Shown: positions 1 to 10,613, counted from the stretch's first letter. The stretch: 64,000 nt of DNA from Entamoeba invadens IP1 (GCF_000330505.1 NW_004443578.1:88599-152598), one strand, 5' to 3'. The notes: generated from the sequence alone by a model not told the origin. Translations and numbers: made by a program.

Positions 1-768
1 TTTCTTCACACCAGGATGATCTTTGTCTAATGTCGTGAAGATGTCCTTGCACTCCATCTCTTTGTCTTTCTTTGTCATCTCATAAATTTCATCGACTGCT
101 ATAGTCCCAGAAATGGGCTGGACATCTTTCTTGTAAGATAAGGCGACCTTTTGTCCACGGCGAAGCTTACGTGCATCTTCTTCAGAGACAGACATCGTGA
201 TTGGAATAGGCCAAAAAGTCCCGTCCGCTAAGGTAAAGTTCTTGCAGACACTGTACCAGTCAGCACGACTCATGAAACCATCAAGTGGGGAAAATCCTCC
301 AATACCTATTGTGTTATTATTGTTTTTAGTAATATTACTATAATTACTATATTAGAGTTATTATTGTATATTGAATGACAGTGTATATGTAAGTTGAATA
401 AGGTTTGAATATTAGAGAATATAATAATAGCCATAGAAGGTAATTGAATGTGTTATAAATTATTGGTAACAATTTGTAGATCACTGTGTATGTGTTTGTA
501 TATAAATATGTTTATATATATTCATATGGTAGTGTCTGGAGTCTCAAAATATTCGATACACTTCATATCTTAATAAATAATATATAATACAAATAAAGTA
601 CAAACCCATCATAACTAAATCACCAAATTCACGAGATGATATGTCAAGCTTGGGAAGTGTTTCAGCAGCTTTGAGTAAGTCCTCCTTCTCTGCTCCATAC
701 TTCAGGGTTTTCACTAATTTGCCTCCATGTGGCTTAATAAGTGCGTCTAACTTGGCTTGGATGCTCAT
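1..768 (-). CDS. ATP sulfurylase (sulfate adenylyltransferase), 5' part
   Basis: The enzyme makes adenosine 5'-phosphosulfate from ATP and sulfate; in Entamoeba this sulfate-activation step is known to sit in the mitosome. Two exons are visible: 768..606 and 305..1, running off the window. The intron (605..306, 300 bp) opens GTTTGT and ends AATAG, and joins the frame as VMMG-IGGFSPLDGFM. That is the conserved ATP-sulfurylase N-terminal block, preceded by IKPHGGKL and followed by LADGTFWPIPI. About 156 residues are present of a family length near 400. I start at 768 (MSIQAKLD) because the longer open frame upstream runs back through the TATA box at 793-803. The catalytic nucleotide-binding region lies outside the window. 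Confidence 0.93.
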
Positions 769-792
769 TGTGAATATTGCAGTCCAGTTAGC

Positions 793-803
793 GCCTTTTA
801 TAT
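793..803 (-). promoter_or_regulatory. TATA-like box of the ATP sulfurylase gene
   Basis: On the minus strand ATATAAAAGGC lies about 30 bases before the ATG, and an initiator-like AATATTCACA abuts the ATG. This is the compact core promoter known in Entamoeba and is the reason for choosing the downstream start. Confidence 0.7.
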
Positions 804-1434
804 CTGACAAATTCCGTAAAGGTCAAAAATTCCTCCATCGAATTTCAAAAAGAATTAAAAAATCCTTCGAACAGGTGTTTTCGTCTAATTTCTTTTACTA
901 TTTAAAAATTATTAATTTTTTTACAATAGTTTGTCTTCAAAAAGATGCAAAAAAATAATATTTTTTTTTTGGAAAGAATTTGTTTAATTTTTAATTTAAA
1001 AAGTGCCCGATTTATTAGTTCATTTTTATTGATAATGTTTTACAAAGAAAAAAACTTGGAATAGATTTCCTTATTTTGATTTGCTAATTTGTAAAGGTCC
1101 ATTTACTGCATCTTTACTATTTTCAAAAAAGTGCATTTTGAATTTTTGAGAAATTCGAATCGTTCGAGAAGTCATTTTTTTTTTGGATTATTGTTATTGT
1201 ACCATAATATTATTATAATTATAATAATTTATTGATTTCTGATATGTATTATATTTTATTATAAACTTTATTATAATATTTTTAAATAAATAATTTTATT
1301 TTTATTTTTTTATAATTAAATAGTAAGTATCTTGTATTAAAAATAACTATAACAAAAAATTTTAAAAAAATTGAATGAAATGTAATTTGATATTTGTGAT
1401 AAACTCAAAATATCAAAATTATTAGATTCATAAT

Positions 1435-1903
1435 GGGGCAGACCTTTCCCACCCTCACCCCGTCTAAATATAGAATTAATTTACTATATTTTATAATTTT
1501 ATAATTATAATTATAATTATAATTATAATTATAATTATAATTATAGTAAATGGGCGTTTTGGATAATATTAGGTCTGGTTCCCGAATTCAAGAAATGCCG
1601 AAAAATCACCTCGAGTCAGTGGAAACCGAGTGAGACGGAGCATTGAAAAGAAGGCTCTGAAGACACACTCAAACAGTCTGTTTGTGCACCGTTCACCCAC
1701 TTTCCAAGTCCTCCCTTGGCGCGGATCCCCCCTGACCCCCCCGCAAGCGGGGGGGAACCATCCGCGTCCACACAGTACGGACAAGGAAAGTGGGCGACAT
1801 GGGGACGCACAAACAGTGGCTGAAAAGTGGACTTCCTTCAAAAAACACTCGCGGCAAATATTTTATTTTGGTAAACGGGGTGAGGGTGGGAAAGGTCTGC
1901 CCC
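1435..1903. mobile_element. Non-autonomous Mutator-like (MULE-type) inverted-repeat element
   Basis: A 469-bp element is bounded by perfect inverted repeats of about 29 bp that begin GGGGCAGACC. It is flanked on both sides by the same 10 bases, GATTCATAAT (1425-1434 and 1904-1913), a perfect target-site duplication. A 9-11 bp duplication is typical of the Mutator superfamily, which is known in Entamoeba. The element has no coding capacity. Its interior is GC-rich in an AT-rich host, with an (AATT)-type run near 1497-1545 and a C7/G7 hairpin. Perfect repeats and flanks suggest a recent insertion. Confidence 0.85.
1736..1755. repeat. C7/G7 hairpin inside the MULE-type element
   Basis: CCCCCCCGC and GCGGGGGGG are separated by AA, a nearly loop-free palindrome at the centre of the element. 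G runs nearby could also form other DNA structures. Confidence 0.7.
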
Positions 1904-2067
1904 GATTCATAATAGTTTGTTTGAATACATATTATAAAAAATGTAAACAAAATATTTTAGTTTATTAATTATATTTTTATATCGACTAAAACTAATTTAA
2001 CTATATGAAATTGTATAATAAAATATTGAAAAAAAAATTATTTACAACCAAAACTAAATAATAGTTA

Positions 2068-4095
2068 ATGGAAAACTATCCTACCCAAAACGAAGATAGT
2101 TTTATTGATCGCAAACGAGATTGTGACTTGACAGACTCTTTGACAACTAAAAAACGAGTGAGCCAAGAACTATACTCATCAATTCCCGAAATTTCAGTAT
2201 TAAATGGTCCAAAATTTTCACCAACATCGAATCCACTTCCTTTTCAACACTTTATGAATTCTGAAGGAAACATCCAGGCTGTCCAAAACGAATCTTTTAA
2301 ACAGCCAGAGATATTCACACAAATTTCTACAGGTCTACAAACTGAATACCAAAATGCCGTTTCATCATTTCCTAAACAAAATAATATACCATCTACTATC
2401 GTTCCACCAAATTTCGAGATCCGAAACGAAAATTGCGAAAATGTAGAAACTACAAAAGTGATTGCGGGTTTGGGAAATTTAGACAACACTTCGGCACAAC
2501 AAATAACAAATCATCTCAACGTTGTTGATCAACAAAAAAGAGAAAAAAAAGAAATACCAAACAAAAAACAAAACAACAACAAAAACGAAAATGTTATTCA
2601 TGTGACTAAAGAACTCAAAATTACAATAGAAAAAAATTTTGAAGAACAACCAACACAAGAAACAACTGAGGAAAAAGAAGAAAAACATGTAGGAAAAAAA
2701 ACAAGAAAAAAACGGACGAAAAAAGCCAAAAAAGAGAAAGTTGAAAAAGCTATAACCCCCAAATTGAGGTTTGGAAAATCCCCGAAAAAAACAAAAGAAG
2801 ACACCCCGCTTATTCCGACAGTTCAGATCTTGGAAATCAAAAAAGAACAAAATGAAAATAATGGAAAACAGTCGCCACTTTTAACACAAACGGAGAAACA
2901 GTTACCAATTGAACAAAAAATTGAAAAAACCGAAAAAACTGAAACTTTGGTTGATGAAAAAGTCGAAGTTAAATGTGAAGAAAAAAATATAGAAAATAAA
3001 AAAAGTGAACAAAAAGACGAAAAAAAAGAGGAAAATGAAGAAAAAGAAAATTGTGGTGGAACGAGCAATGAACAAAAGGTGAAAGAGATTGAAACACAAC
3101 CCACGAATGAGGAAATAAAAAAAACAGATGAACCGCTCATTCCGCCATCGATGATCTTGGAAATAAAAACTCAAGTTGAAGAAACAACTAGTTCTAAAAT
3201 GGAGGAAGAACCCGGAAAAAAGGAAGAAAAAGAAGATAAAAAAGAAACAAATACCGAAAATAACAAAAGTGAACAAAAAGATGAACAAAAAGAGGAAGAT
3301 AAAAAAGAAGAAGTAAAAAAAGAAAATAAAAAAGAAAACGAAGATGGAACGAGCAATGAACAAAATGAGAGAGAGATTGAAACCCATTGGAACGAGAAGA
3401 CAGAAGAAGCCAAAAAAATGGAGGAAGAAAGTGAAGAAACAGACACAGAGGCGGTTGATATTGACGAACTCCAACAGCTTGACACTGACATCTTTACAAC
3501 CACTTTTGTGTTAAAAGAAGGGAGTAATGTTTTCAACCCTGACAAGCCATTTACTGAGTGGCTAGAGTCGAAGAACAAAGAGATGTATGGTGAAAACTGG
3601 AAAGAGGTCATCAGGAAGGAAGTTGCTGAAACAAACGTGGAAGCCAACAGCAATGACTCTGACGAAGGAAAAACGACAGAAGAAACCACTGAGAACAACA
3701 AAGAAGAAGATTTGACTGGAAAGGCGGAAGAATTGAATGCGGAAAAGGAGTTGGAACACGCGGAAAATAAAGCAAAAATGAAGAAAAATGTCTATACGGA
3801 CACACTCGACAGTCTGCAGCAGAAGATATTTGTCCAGTCGAAAAAACAAACTCGATTTGGGTATGAAAAGGACGATGAATTCATCGACGACGAGGACTTT
3901 GATAAAGTCCCAAGAAGGACTAAAGCAGTGGAAGCTAAAGTTGTTGAGAAAAAGGAGACGAAACCGCGAAAAGACAAAGAGAAGGACAAGGATAAAGAAA
4001 TAGTCGAAACGAAAAGGAAGAAGAAGTCCGACAGGAGAAGCAAAAAGAGAAACCAGAGGAAGGAAGAGAGCGAAGAAGGGAATGAAGATGAGTAA
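2068..4095 (+). CDS. Lys/Glu-rich nuclear-type protein with Hpc2/ubinuclein-like motif
   Basis: A 675-residue, extremely charged, low-complexity protein. Residues about 150-450 are KE-rich, with imperfect repeats built on (N)KSEQKDE...GTSNEQ and (PLIP)...ILEIK. Two better-ordered blocks follow: FNPDKPFTEWLESKNKEMYG near residue 490, and RFGYEKDDEFIDDEDF at about 596-611. The second resembles the Hpc2-related domain of HIRA-complex ubinucleins (pattern GYDxxDxFIDDxE), which deposit histone H3. That link is inference from one short motif. The C-terminus is a run of K/R/E, like a nuclear localisation signal. It converges on the next gene, with stops about 100 bp apart. Six-frame shadows opposite it are artefacts of the biased composition. 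Confidence 0.8.
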   Translation: MENYPTQNEDSFIDRKRDCDLTDSLTTKKRVSQELYSSIPEISVLNGPKFSPTSNPLPFQHFMNSEGNIQAVQNESFKQPEIFTQISTGLQTEYQNAVSSFPKQNNIPSTIVPPNFEIRNENCENVETTKVIAGLGNLDNTSAQQITNHLNVVDQQKREKKEIPNKKQNNNKNENVIHVTKELKITIEKNFEEQPTQETTEEKEEKHVGKKTRKKRTKKAKKEKVEKAITPKLRFGKSPKKTKEDTPLIPTVQILEIKKEQNENNGKQSPLLTQTEKQLPIEQKIEKTEKTETLVDEKVEVKCEEKNIENKKSEQKDEKKEENEEKENCGGTSNEQKVKEIETQPTNEEIKKTDEPLIPPSMILEIKTQVEETTSSKMEEEPGKKEEKEDKKETNTENNKSEQKDEQKEEDKKEEVKKENKKENEDGTSNEQNEREIETHWNEKTEEAKKMEEESEETDTEAVDIDELQQLDTDIFTTTFVLKEGSNVFNPDKPFTEWLESKNKEMYGENWKEVIRKEVAETNVEANSNDSDEGKTTEETTENNKEEDLTGKAEELNAEKELEHAENKAKMKKNVYTDTLDSLQQKIFVQSKKQTRFGYEKDDEFIDDEDFDKVPRRTKAVEAKVVEKKETKPRKDKEKDKDKEIVETKRKKKSDRRSKKRNQRKEESEEGNEDE

Positions 4096-4198
4096 GTGAC
4101 TGTTGTGTTGTTGGTTTTTAGCAAAGGAAGTGTATTCCTTTGTTAGAAACTGAACGAAAAGTAATAATATAATTAGTAATATAGTATAGGATACAGCA

Positions 4199-5128
4199 CT
4201 AAGCCATAAAACAGACCACATCTCCATCTGTGGCGAAAGAGTTGATAGCCACCTCTTTTTTTCTGGCGGGTTTCAAGCAAGAGAATCCGACAATGAAGGT
4301 ACATCTGTTGTATCGCTTGTCAGTTTCAAAAATGGTTTCGTCGCCACACTCAAAGGCGTCCGACTCTGCGATCTCGGGGTACTTTATTAATGGGACTTTC
4401 ACACCCTTCACGTTTGACTCGAAACGACTTCGAGAAGTCATCCCGCCGATCTTCAAGCGCTTCACTTCTTCGAATTTGAAGTTTGAGAGTCTGGCGTGGA
4501 CTGGCAATAAGTTAGACCAAGGAGTTGTAGTTGGTGGGCTAGACTCCCTCGAGGCAAAGGTGTCTTGGATAATGAGAGACGATCTTGTGTGTGCCGTGAA
4601 AGACGAGAAAGACAGAGAAGAAGCGGCATGAGAGCCAATAGAACTTGCTGGTCTATCTGTTTTAGCGCCGGACGACATTTTTGAGTTTTCCAAATTTTCA
4701 CTTCTGAGGAGGAGTGGAGGTACTTTAGGCTTGACGAAAGTAGTTTGTGAGGGAGTGAGTTTTGTGATTTCATTTTTTTGTTGTGTGTGAGAAGTCTCGA
4801 CCTTTTCCAATTTATTGAATTTTGGCTCGACTTCCATTGTTGTCATTTTTCTCTTTTGCGACATCTTTTGAGATTTTTTGAGAGTCACGTCATAATCTGA
4901 ACTGTTTCTCTTAATTTTATTATCTGGAAGATTTGATTCACTGTTTTCTGAAGAGGAGATTGAAGTCTTCTCCTTTTTAAAACTGTTTTTTAAATTTGAT
5001 AGAGACACAAATGGGGAGAAATGCTGGCTCTTGAACCGATCAGTTAATGACGGTTTGATTGCCTCAGGGTCCAAAGAAGGCGAAGATTGCGTGAGAATAG
5101 TCGTTTTGGCTCGCGAGTAAGTCGACAT
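4199..5128 (-). CDS. Ser/Thr/Lys-rich orphan protein
   Basis: A 309-residue protein with no domain that I recognise. The N-terminal 200 residues are Ser, Lys and Pro rich and probably disordered. The last 90 or so (from FKFEEVKRLKIGG) look more ordered, with a Cys and aromatic-rich end (FIVGFSCLKPARKKEV). The start is supported by a TATA-like GTTTAAAAAGC on the minus strand at 5161-5151, 23-33 bases before the ATG, and an AT-rich initiator. No signal peptide or membrane segment is seen. Function unknown. Confidence 0.8.
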   Translation of the reverse strand: MSTYSRAKTTILTQSSPSLDPEAIKPSLTDRFKSQHFSPFVSLSNLKNSFKKEKTSISSSENSESNLPDNKIKRNSSDYDVTLKKSQKMSQKRKMTTMEVEPKFNKLEKVETSHTQQKNEITKLTPSQTTFVKPKVPPLLLRSENLENSKMSSGAKTDRPASSIGSHAASSLSFSSFTAHTRSSLIIQDTFASRESSPPTTTPWSNLLPVHARLSNFKFEEVKRLKIGGMTSRSRFESNVKGVKVPLIKYPEIAESDAFECGDETIFETDKRYNRCTFIVGFSCLKPARKKEVAINSFATDGDVVCFMA

Positions 5129-5558
5129 TTCAATTTAAAGATTGAAATGGGCTTTTTAAACATCCCTCCTCTTTTTCCAACAACAATTGTTTGAAAACTT
5201 TTTTTTGGCAAAAGGTCGAGTAAAACAAACGAAAAATAGTAGTAACTAATAATAAAAGTAACTATTCGTATGGGTTGAGTATTCGTATGAGAAGGAAAAG
5301 TTTTGGTTGAAAACCAGAAACGAATTTTTAAGTTTTGTTGATTGTTTTGAAGATATTTTCTTTTTATGGTGATTTTTATAGGTAAGAGAATTTATTATTT
5401 TTTGTTATTTACTGTTTTAAACATAAGATAGTAAAAACAAAAATTTCCGATAAAATAGAAGTATGGATTTTTGCGGCTTTTCCTCAGAAAAGGATTTCTG
5501 GGATTATTAACTTAGAAGATATTCTTAAAACAATACAATTCGTTTTTTTTAGTAAAAT

Positions 5559-5636
5559 ATTCTTTTTGTACTTCTTTTTTTTAAGGTGAAGAGGAAAAAT
5601 AACAGCTTATTTAAAAGAAAGAAGTACAAAAAGAAT
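5559..5636. repeat. 19-bp perfect inverted repeat
   Basis: ATTCTTTTTGTACTTCTTT at 5559-5577 is matched in inverse at 5618-5636; outer T/A runs and AGTA/TACT extend it after a 5-base interruption. The 40-base loop contains no gene. It may be a small fold-back element. Confidence 0.75.
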
Positions 5637-5661
5637 ACTAAAAAAAAGAAGTTTAATTGTG

Positions 5662-5779
5662 TAGATTTTATACCTCGGAATCGAACATAACAAAAACCTA
5701 GTAATATACTTATAATAGGACTTTATATGAGTCTAAAATAAGGATTTGATCACCACATCTCGAGGTATAGTAAAATCTA
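5662..5779. repeat. Inverted repeat pair with CCTCG ends
   Basis: TAGATTTTATACCTCG (5662-5677) is matched by the inverse CGAGGTATAGTAAAATCTA (5761-5779) with a short insertion. The span is 118 bp. I saw no clear target duplication, so a mobile origin is only suspected. Confidence 0.6.
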
Positions 5780-5966
5780 GAATTACTTTAATAGTGTTGA
5801 ATCTCTGATAATTTACATGATACAGTTTTTGAAACACAAAAACTATTTATTTCTTATTTTTTATTCTTATTTTATTGAATGTTGAGTGTAACCAACACGT
5901 TTTTTCTTTGAATTTTTATAAGAAAATAGTTTTGTTTTCAACTTTCGTAAAAGGATTAAAAATAGT

Positions 5967-6044
5967 ACAGTTATTATTCGATATAAGGGCTTCCTCTTAT
6001 TTTTCTCCTATATCGAATAAATCCTTATATCGAATATTGACTGT
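5967..6044. repeat. 22-bp inverted repeat
   Basis: Arms at 5967-5988 (ending TTCGATATAAGG) and 6023-6044 (starting CCTTATATCGAA) pair with about two mismatches. An inner TATATCGAATAA also pairs with the first arm, so alternative hairpins are possible. Confidence 0.65.
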
Positions 6045-6229
6045 ATTTGGGGTAGTTAAAAAATATTTAATAAATCAAAACCATTTTACAAAGTGTACTA
6101 TAATTTTAATTATTTAAAATTAATATTATTAATACAGTTTAATAACATTATTTTTTTATTTATTGTGGACATGAAAAGAACTAAATAATTTGAATATCAA
6201 TAAAAAGAACAATTCAATTAAATTACTGT

Positions 6230-6622
6230 TCATTTTTTATCAGTGTTATCAGGAGCGTTCTTGTTGGGTTGACCTTGTTTAAACAAAGAAGCATCAACAG
6301 CCTCAGGATGAGCTTTTGCTTGTTCCAGCATTATTTTGACAACTGCAGTTTTGACATATTCACCAAAAGGATCTTCCCCAGCCCGTTTTTTATTTCCTTG
6401 CATGAGGTCTTTAATTGAATCTTGGGCCATTTTATTTATAACACTCTTCACACCAGTTTCTAAGAGTGATGGGTCGTTTTTAATTAACATTTTGAGCATA
6501 TCCACTAAAGAAGGTTCTTGTTTTTGACAACTATGAGCGATATTTGGTTTTGGTGGGATGTTTTGAGAATCTTCAAAAGCAAGACACAAAGAAAGAAGTG
6601 CTGTGATAAGTAAAATTCTCAT
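6230..6622 (-). CDS. Small secreted protein
   Basis: A 130-residue protein. Residues 1-15 (MRILLITALLSLCLA) are a clear signal peptide. The mature part is helical and charged, with a conserved-looking core LVDMLKMLIKNDPSLLETGV and a Lys/Asn/Gln-rich tail. It has a single mature Cys and no membrane segment, so it is likely secreted or lumenal. I do not recognise the family. Start support: a minus-strand TATA-like ATATATAAACA at 6663-6653 followed by GAAC at 6652-6649, about 30-40 bases before the ATG. Confidence 0.82.
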   Translation of the reverse strand: MRILLITALLSLCLAFEDSQNIPPKPNIAHSCQKQEPSLVDMLKMLIKNDPSLLETGVKSVINKMAQDSIKDLMQGNKKRAGEDPFGEYVKTAVVKIMLEQAKAHPEAVDASLFKQGQPNKNAPDNTDKK

Positions 6623-6648
6623 TAAAAACTGTTGTAATGTTAATACTT

Positions 6649-6663
6649 GTTCTGTTTATATAT
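6649..6663 (-). promoter_or_regulatory. TATA-like box and GAAC element
   Basis: Minus strand: ATATATAAACA directly followed by GAAC, placed about 30-40 bases upstream of the ATG at 6622. TATA, GAAC and initiator are the three known Entamoeba core-promoter elements. Confidence 0.65.
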
Positions 6664-6775
6664 TGGCATTTAACTTTATGAATTGAAGTTATTTATTAAT
6701 GAAGTTATATACTACAATGAAAAGTTATTCGTATTTCTTTACAAATTGTTTATATTTTTTATTTTTGAGAACTTC

Positions 6776-7165
6776 TAATAAAAAACTTCCATTGACCATC
6801 GCCTCTAAAAATAAAAAAATTTTTACTATTTTAAATTATATACAATTTAAAATTATAGTAAATGAAAATTTTAGTAAATATTTTTAATGGTTTTACAATT
6901 AATGAAATGCCAATAATTCACCGAGTGAAAAAAAAGACGGTGATTTGAAAAGAAGACTCATTAAAATGCACCCAAACAGTCTGTTTATGTACACATTCCA
7001 TTTATTTTTCATATCCATATTTGGAGCGGTAAAATAATATGGAAAAAGAAAGTGAATGACATGTGGATGCACAAACAGTAACCAAATGGTGGACTTACTT
7101 AAAATAACATTCGCGGCAAATATTTTATTTTGGTTAAAGTGGTGGAAAAAGCTAATCTTAATTTA
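6776..7165. mobile_element. Decayed copy of the MULE-type element at 1435
   Basis: Colinear, same-strand similarity to the element at 1435-1903. Shared landmarks are TTATAGTAAATG (about 6855), GAAATGCC, ACCGAGTGA, CCAAACAGTCTGTTTATG, GATGCACAAACAGT and GCGGCAAATATTTTATTTTG. The terminal repeats have decayed beyond recognition and the GC-rich centre is lost, mainly by change towards A/T. Ends are approximate. The 62-aa frame at 6699-6887 is spurious. Confidence 0.75.
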
Positions 7166-7653
7166 TTTTTTTTAATTCAAATATAGTATATTTCAATAGT
7201 TAAAAAATAATTAATTAATTTTTCATAACAAAACACTCAAAACTATTTATAAAAATATATGGTTTTTTTATTAAATTGAAAAACAATTTATTTTTCTTTT
7301 TTTTTTTAGATGAAACTGTTACTAACTTTCAGAAAAAAAAAGCCCAAACTATGATATTATAAATATAAATAAATAACTACATTTTAAACGATATAACTAA
7401 TAACACAATTAATAACATAAATAATAATAAAATAATTTCACCAATTACTTTAAATATCTAAAAGTAATTAATAAAGTTTTTAGATTGATTTTATTCTAAT
7501 AATCTTATTATAATTTAATAATTTATCAAATAAAAAGACAAAAGTGGTGGAAACAAAACAACTATAATTAATAGTAAATTAATAAATAAAATATAGTTAG
7601 AGTATCAGATTGATGTGTGAGGAATGAACAAACAGAAGAAGTCTGAATTTGAA
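7166..7653. other. Intergenic, nothing seen
   Basis: AT-rich DNA between the decayed element and the 3' end of the TBC gene; no open frame, RNA or repeat that I can support. Confidence 0.6.
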
Positions 7654-10488
7654 TTAACAAAACACTTTCTGCACCTCTTCCTTTGGTGCGTTTTCAATGA
7701 AATTGTAGTATAATTGGTCTGCCTCTATTTTAACATCAACCTTAAATAATCCACTTAAACATTGAAAGAACATACTCATCTCATCAAATCCAAGTAAATT
7801 TCCTAAAATATGTTCCCTTTGTTCTTCAATAATAATTGCAGTAATAAAATACTGCAACTTATGTTTGGGATATGCAAAAATAGCATCCCACAGTTCATAG
7901 ATTTCACCACCAAAATCCCGTTTAAAAAGCAACGCAAGCCACTGATACACAAAATACATCGAAATGTTTTTATCATGTAAATATTTGCCAAGCTCGTCAT
8001 CTAAATAGGATATTATCGGCATTAATCGCCGGTCAAACTCGGCACTTTTCGGGCACTCAAACTCGCGTTCCACCATTTCCATCACTTTCGAAAAAACGTA
8101 AAAAATCTCAACCTCGTTCCGACCAATCTCCATCAAACCAATCACAATGTCATGCTATTTATTACTATTACTATTATTATAATTACTATTTTGGGTAATT
8201 ATTATTATTATTTAAAAAAATATTAATAATAAACTATAACAACTACAAAAAATATTTAAAACAATGTATTATATAAATAATTAAATACAGTTAATTTTAA
8301 ATTATACAATTTATACTATATCATACTATAAATAAATAAAACGTGTTAATACAACGAAAAATAAAAATTCAAAATTTTTCAAAAATTAACATAATAATAA
8401 AATTATTATTAATATAGTTTAAATAGTATCAACAAATTGAATTAATTATAATTAATATTTAATATTTAATATATATAAACCAAAAAACTATAATAAATAG
8501 TATTAATGTTAGATTATTTAAATATAGTAAAAATAATAATAAAATAACTAACAAACTTCGCCTTGGACATATCCTATATTATAGTTATATATACTATAAG
8601 CCAATAATAATCGTCGAAGAACTGGTTTTGCGTCTTGTCCCCAAATTTTGGTAAGGGAAGTGTAGTCTACACGTTTTAAATCTTTATCAATTTGATCGAT
8701 GGTAGTTGAGAGTACAGACCAATTTGACAATTGGACTGGAAGGATCAAAGATATAATCAAATTTAATTGTGTATATTCTTCAGTCATTTTTGAGATCGAA
8801 ACAGGCGAATTTGACAACCCAAAACAAAATTTCCAAGATTCCCAACGCGCCTCGTTGGATGAACCAAACAACACAAGACGCGTCCGAACCATTTCGTCCA
8901 TAGATTGTGCTGATCTGTCAACATTTTCAAGGTTCTGGTTGTATTCAGGTTCAATTATTTCCTTCTTTCCACCAATTTCAATCTCCCGAATTTTTGCCAA
9001 AATCTTCCCCAAAACAATCTCGTCATTTGTCTGAAAAATCTTAGGCATATCTGATGTCACTGAAGGCTCATTTTCAAACAATCCCGCCCTTTTCATTTCG
9101 TCAAAAAAGTTTTTTTGGATTTTCTCGTCTTTTTCCAAAACGGGATTTTTCTTTGCGATTTCCTTTTTTGCGGTTTCAAATCGTTTTTGTTTCCACTGAT
9201 TTCTTCGTTTTAAAGTTCTTTCGTCCGCATTGACTTTTGCCATATACTGAAATGTTTCTGTTTGTTTTTCATTAAAATGTTTTGGGAGGAACGACGTGGT
9301 GAGGACCAATTCGTCATTTTCGGTTTTCACAAAAATGATTTCTTTTATGAGATCTACAAGACGGTCGACATCTTGCGACAAAAAGAAGTACTTAGGAATC
9401 ACAAACGGCAGCACTCGAGCAGGTACTAACGTGACAAAGTCGTGTTTTTGTTGTGCATCTTTTCCTCTTAATATTTTTGAGATCTCTGTGAGGCAACAGA
9501 CCATCTTATACTCGTCCAAGTCTATTTCTGGGATCTCCGCCTTTTTAAAGAAGTTCAAAACGGAGTCGAAAGTTGGTTTAATGAGATTAGGGGAAAAGCG
9601 AAGGAAGAAATGTTCGGACTTTAAAACAACGAAGAAATCCCCTTCGACGATAAAATGATTTGATGGTATTATTTTTACATTTTGTGCGGTATAAACAATA
9701 GTGTTCTCACGACTATAAACCGACTGGCGATATTTTTCTGGATCTTTCTCTCGTTTTATTGTAAAATCTAAAAATGGAAATGAAGAGTCCCGTACCACTT
9801 TCGGTTTCTCTTGTTTTGTCATATTTTTTTCAGTTTTTAACACAATTTTACCGCAATAATTGGAATTGTTTTTCTTTTCGTAATTTTCAGTGGAATTTTT
9901 GTCGCAAAGACTTTGTGACAAAATTTTCTCAAGTTTTTCTTGCGTTTCTGGAAGTTGCGATTTCGTGGATTTTTTTTCAGGTTTTGACACATTTTTGTCG
10001 CAAAAACCTTGCGACAAAACTTTTTCAAGTTTTTCTTGTTTTTCACTTTTTGGAAGATTTTCGGGGGTTTCTGGAAGTTTCAGAGCGATTTTAGGGTTTG
10101 TTGGATTTTTAATTGGTTGTGTTTCGTCTTGTTTGTCAATTTTTACGTTTTCTTGGCGTTCCGGTGTTTTTGGTGATGTTTTGTCAAAACGTTCTTGTTG
10201 TTCTTTAAACCCTTTGGTTATCAATTTCGAGAGTTTGTCTGTATTTACCTTTGCGGGAAGTGAAGGAAGTGCCCGTGGTTTTTTTTCTAGTTTTTCAAAA
10301 CTTTCGGTCGTATCCGTTTTTTCATAATTTTCAGATCTCGACAATTTGTCACATTGTGGGTCGGATATTTGTTGTTCAACAAGTTGTTGCGACCGTTTAG
10401 GAAGTGATGGAGGGGCACTGTGTTGTTGCCGAATAGTCTCTTGTTGTTTTCTAAATGGCGCAACCGGTCTTGGTGTTTTTACTTGCAT
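7654..10488 (-). CDS. TBC-domain Rab GTPase-activating protein
   Basis: Two exons, 10488..8557 and 8154..7654, give about 810 residues. The intron opens GTTTGTTAG and ends AATAG, and splices GYVQGE to HDIVIGLMEI in frame. The TBC domain (about 560 to the end) speeds GTP hydrolysis by Rab proteins. Both catalytic fingers are present: IDKDLKR (IxxDxxR, Arg606) and YVQ (Gln642). The first 190 residues are Lys/Glu/Pro-rich and likely disordered. A middle region (about 225-400, with PSNHFIVEGDFFVVLK and later VLPFVIPKYFFL) resembles the N-terminal Rab-binding region of TBC1D15/Gyp7-type GAPs; this subgroup call is tentative. A GAAC motif lies upstream of the ATG. It acts on vesicle traffic, but the target Rab cannot be read from sequence. 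Confidence 0.88.
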
Positions 10489-10613
10489 TGGAGTTTTAAT
10501 GTGGGGTGTGAAGTATTTTTTTGTTCAAGTTTTTTTTGGTTTTCACCGATACAAAAATCGAAAGTTTATATAAGTAAATTGTAATAAAAATAATTAATTA
10601 AAAAACAATAACT

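Larger units (their letters stand above)
769..2067. other. Divergent intergenic region with one mobile element
   Basis: Apart from the promoter at 793-803 and the inverted-repeat element at 1435-1903, this is AT-rich DNA with no supported gene. Open frames across 1569-1968 are only the GC-rich interior of the element read in several frames. Confidence 0.7.
5129..6229. other. Intergenic region with three fold-back repeats
   Basis: No supported gene. The 80-aa open frame at 5875-6117 crosses an inverted repeat and has no promoter signals. Three inverted repeats are listed separately. Confidence 0.7.

Noticed and set aside
544..605. C-terminal extension of the first ATP sulfurylase exon
   Set aside because: It is intron sequence after the GTTTGT donor; the protein family continues in exon 2.
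1569..1968. Overlapping frames of 64-112 codons on both strands
   Set aside because: They lie wholly in the GC-rich body of the inverted-repeat element, where stop codons are rare in every frame.
2244..4227. Many Phe/Ser-rich antisense frames opposite the Lys/Glu-rich gene
   Set aside because: AAA/GAA-rich coding DNA reads as TTT/TTC on the other strand and has few stops; no promoters or splice signals support them.
5875..6117. 80-codon plus-strand frame
   Set aside because: It crosses an inverted repeat, has no promoter elements and a non-coding composition.
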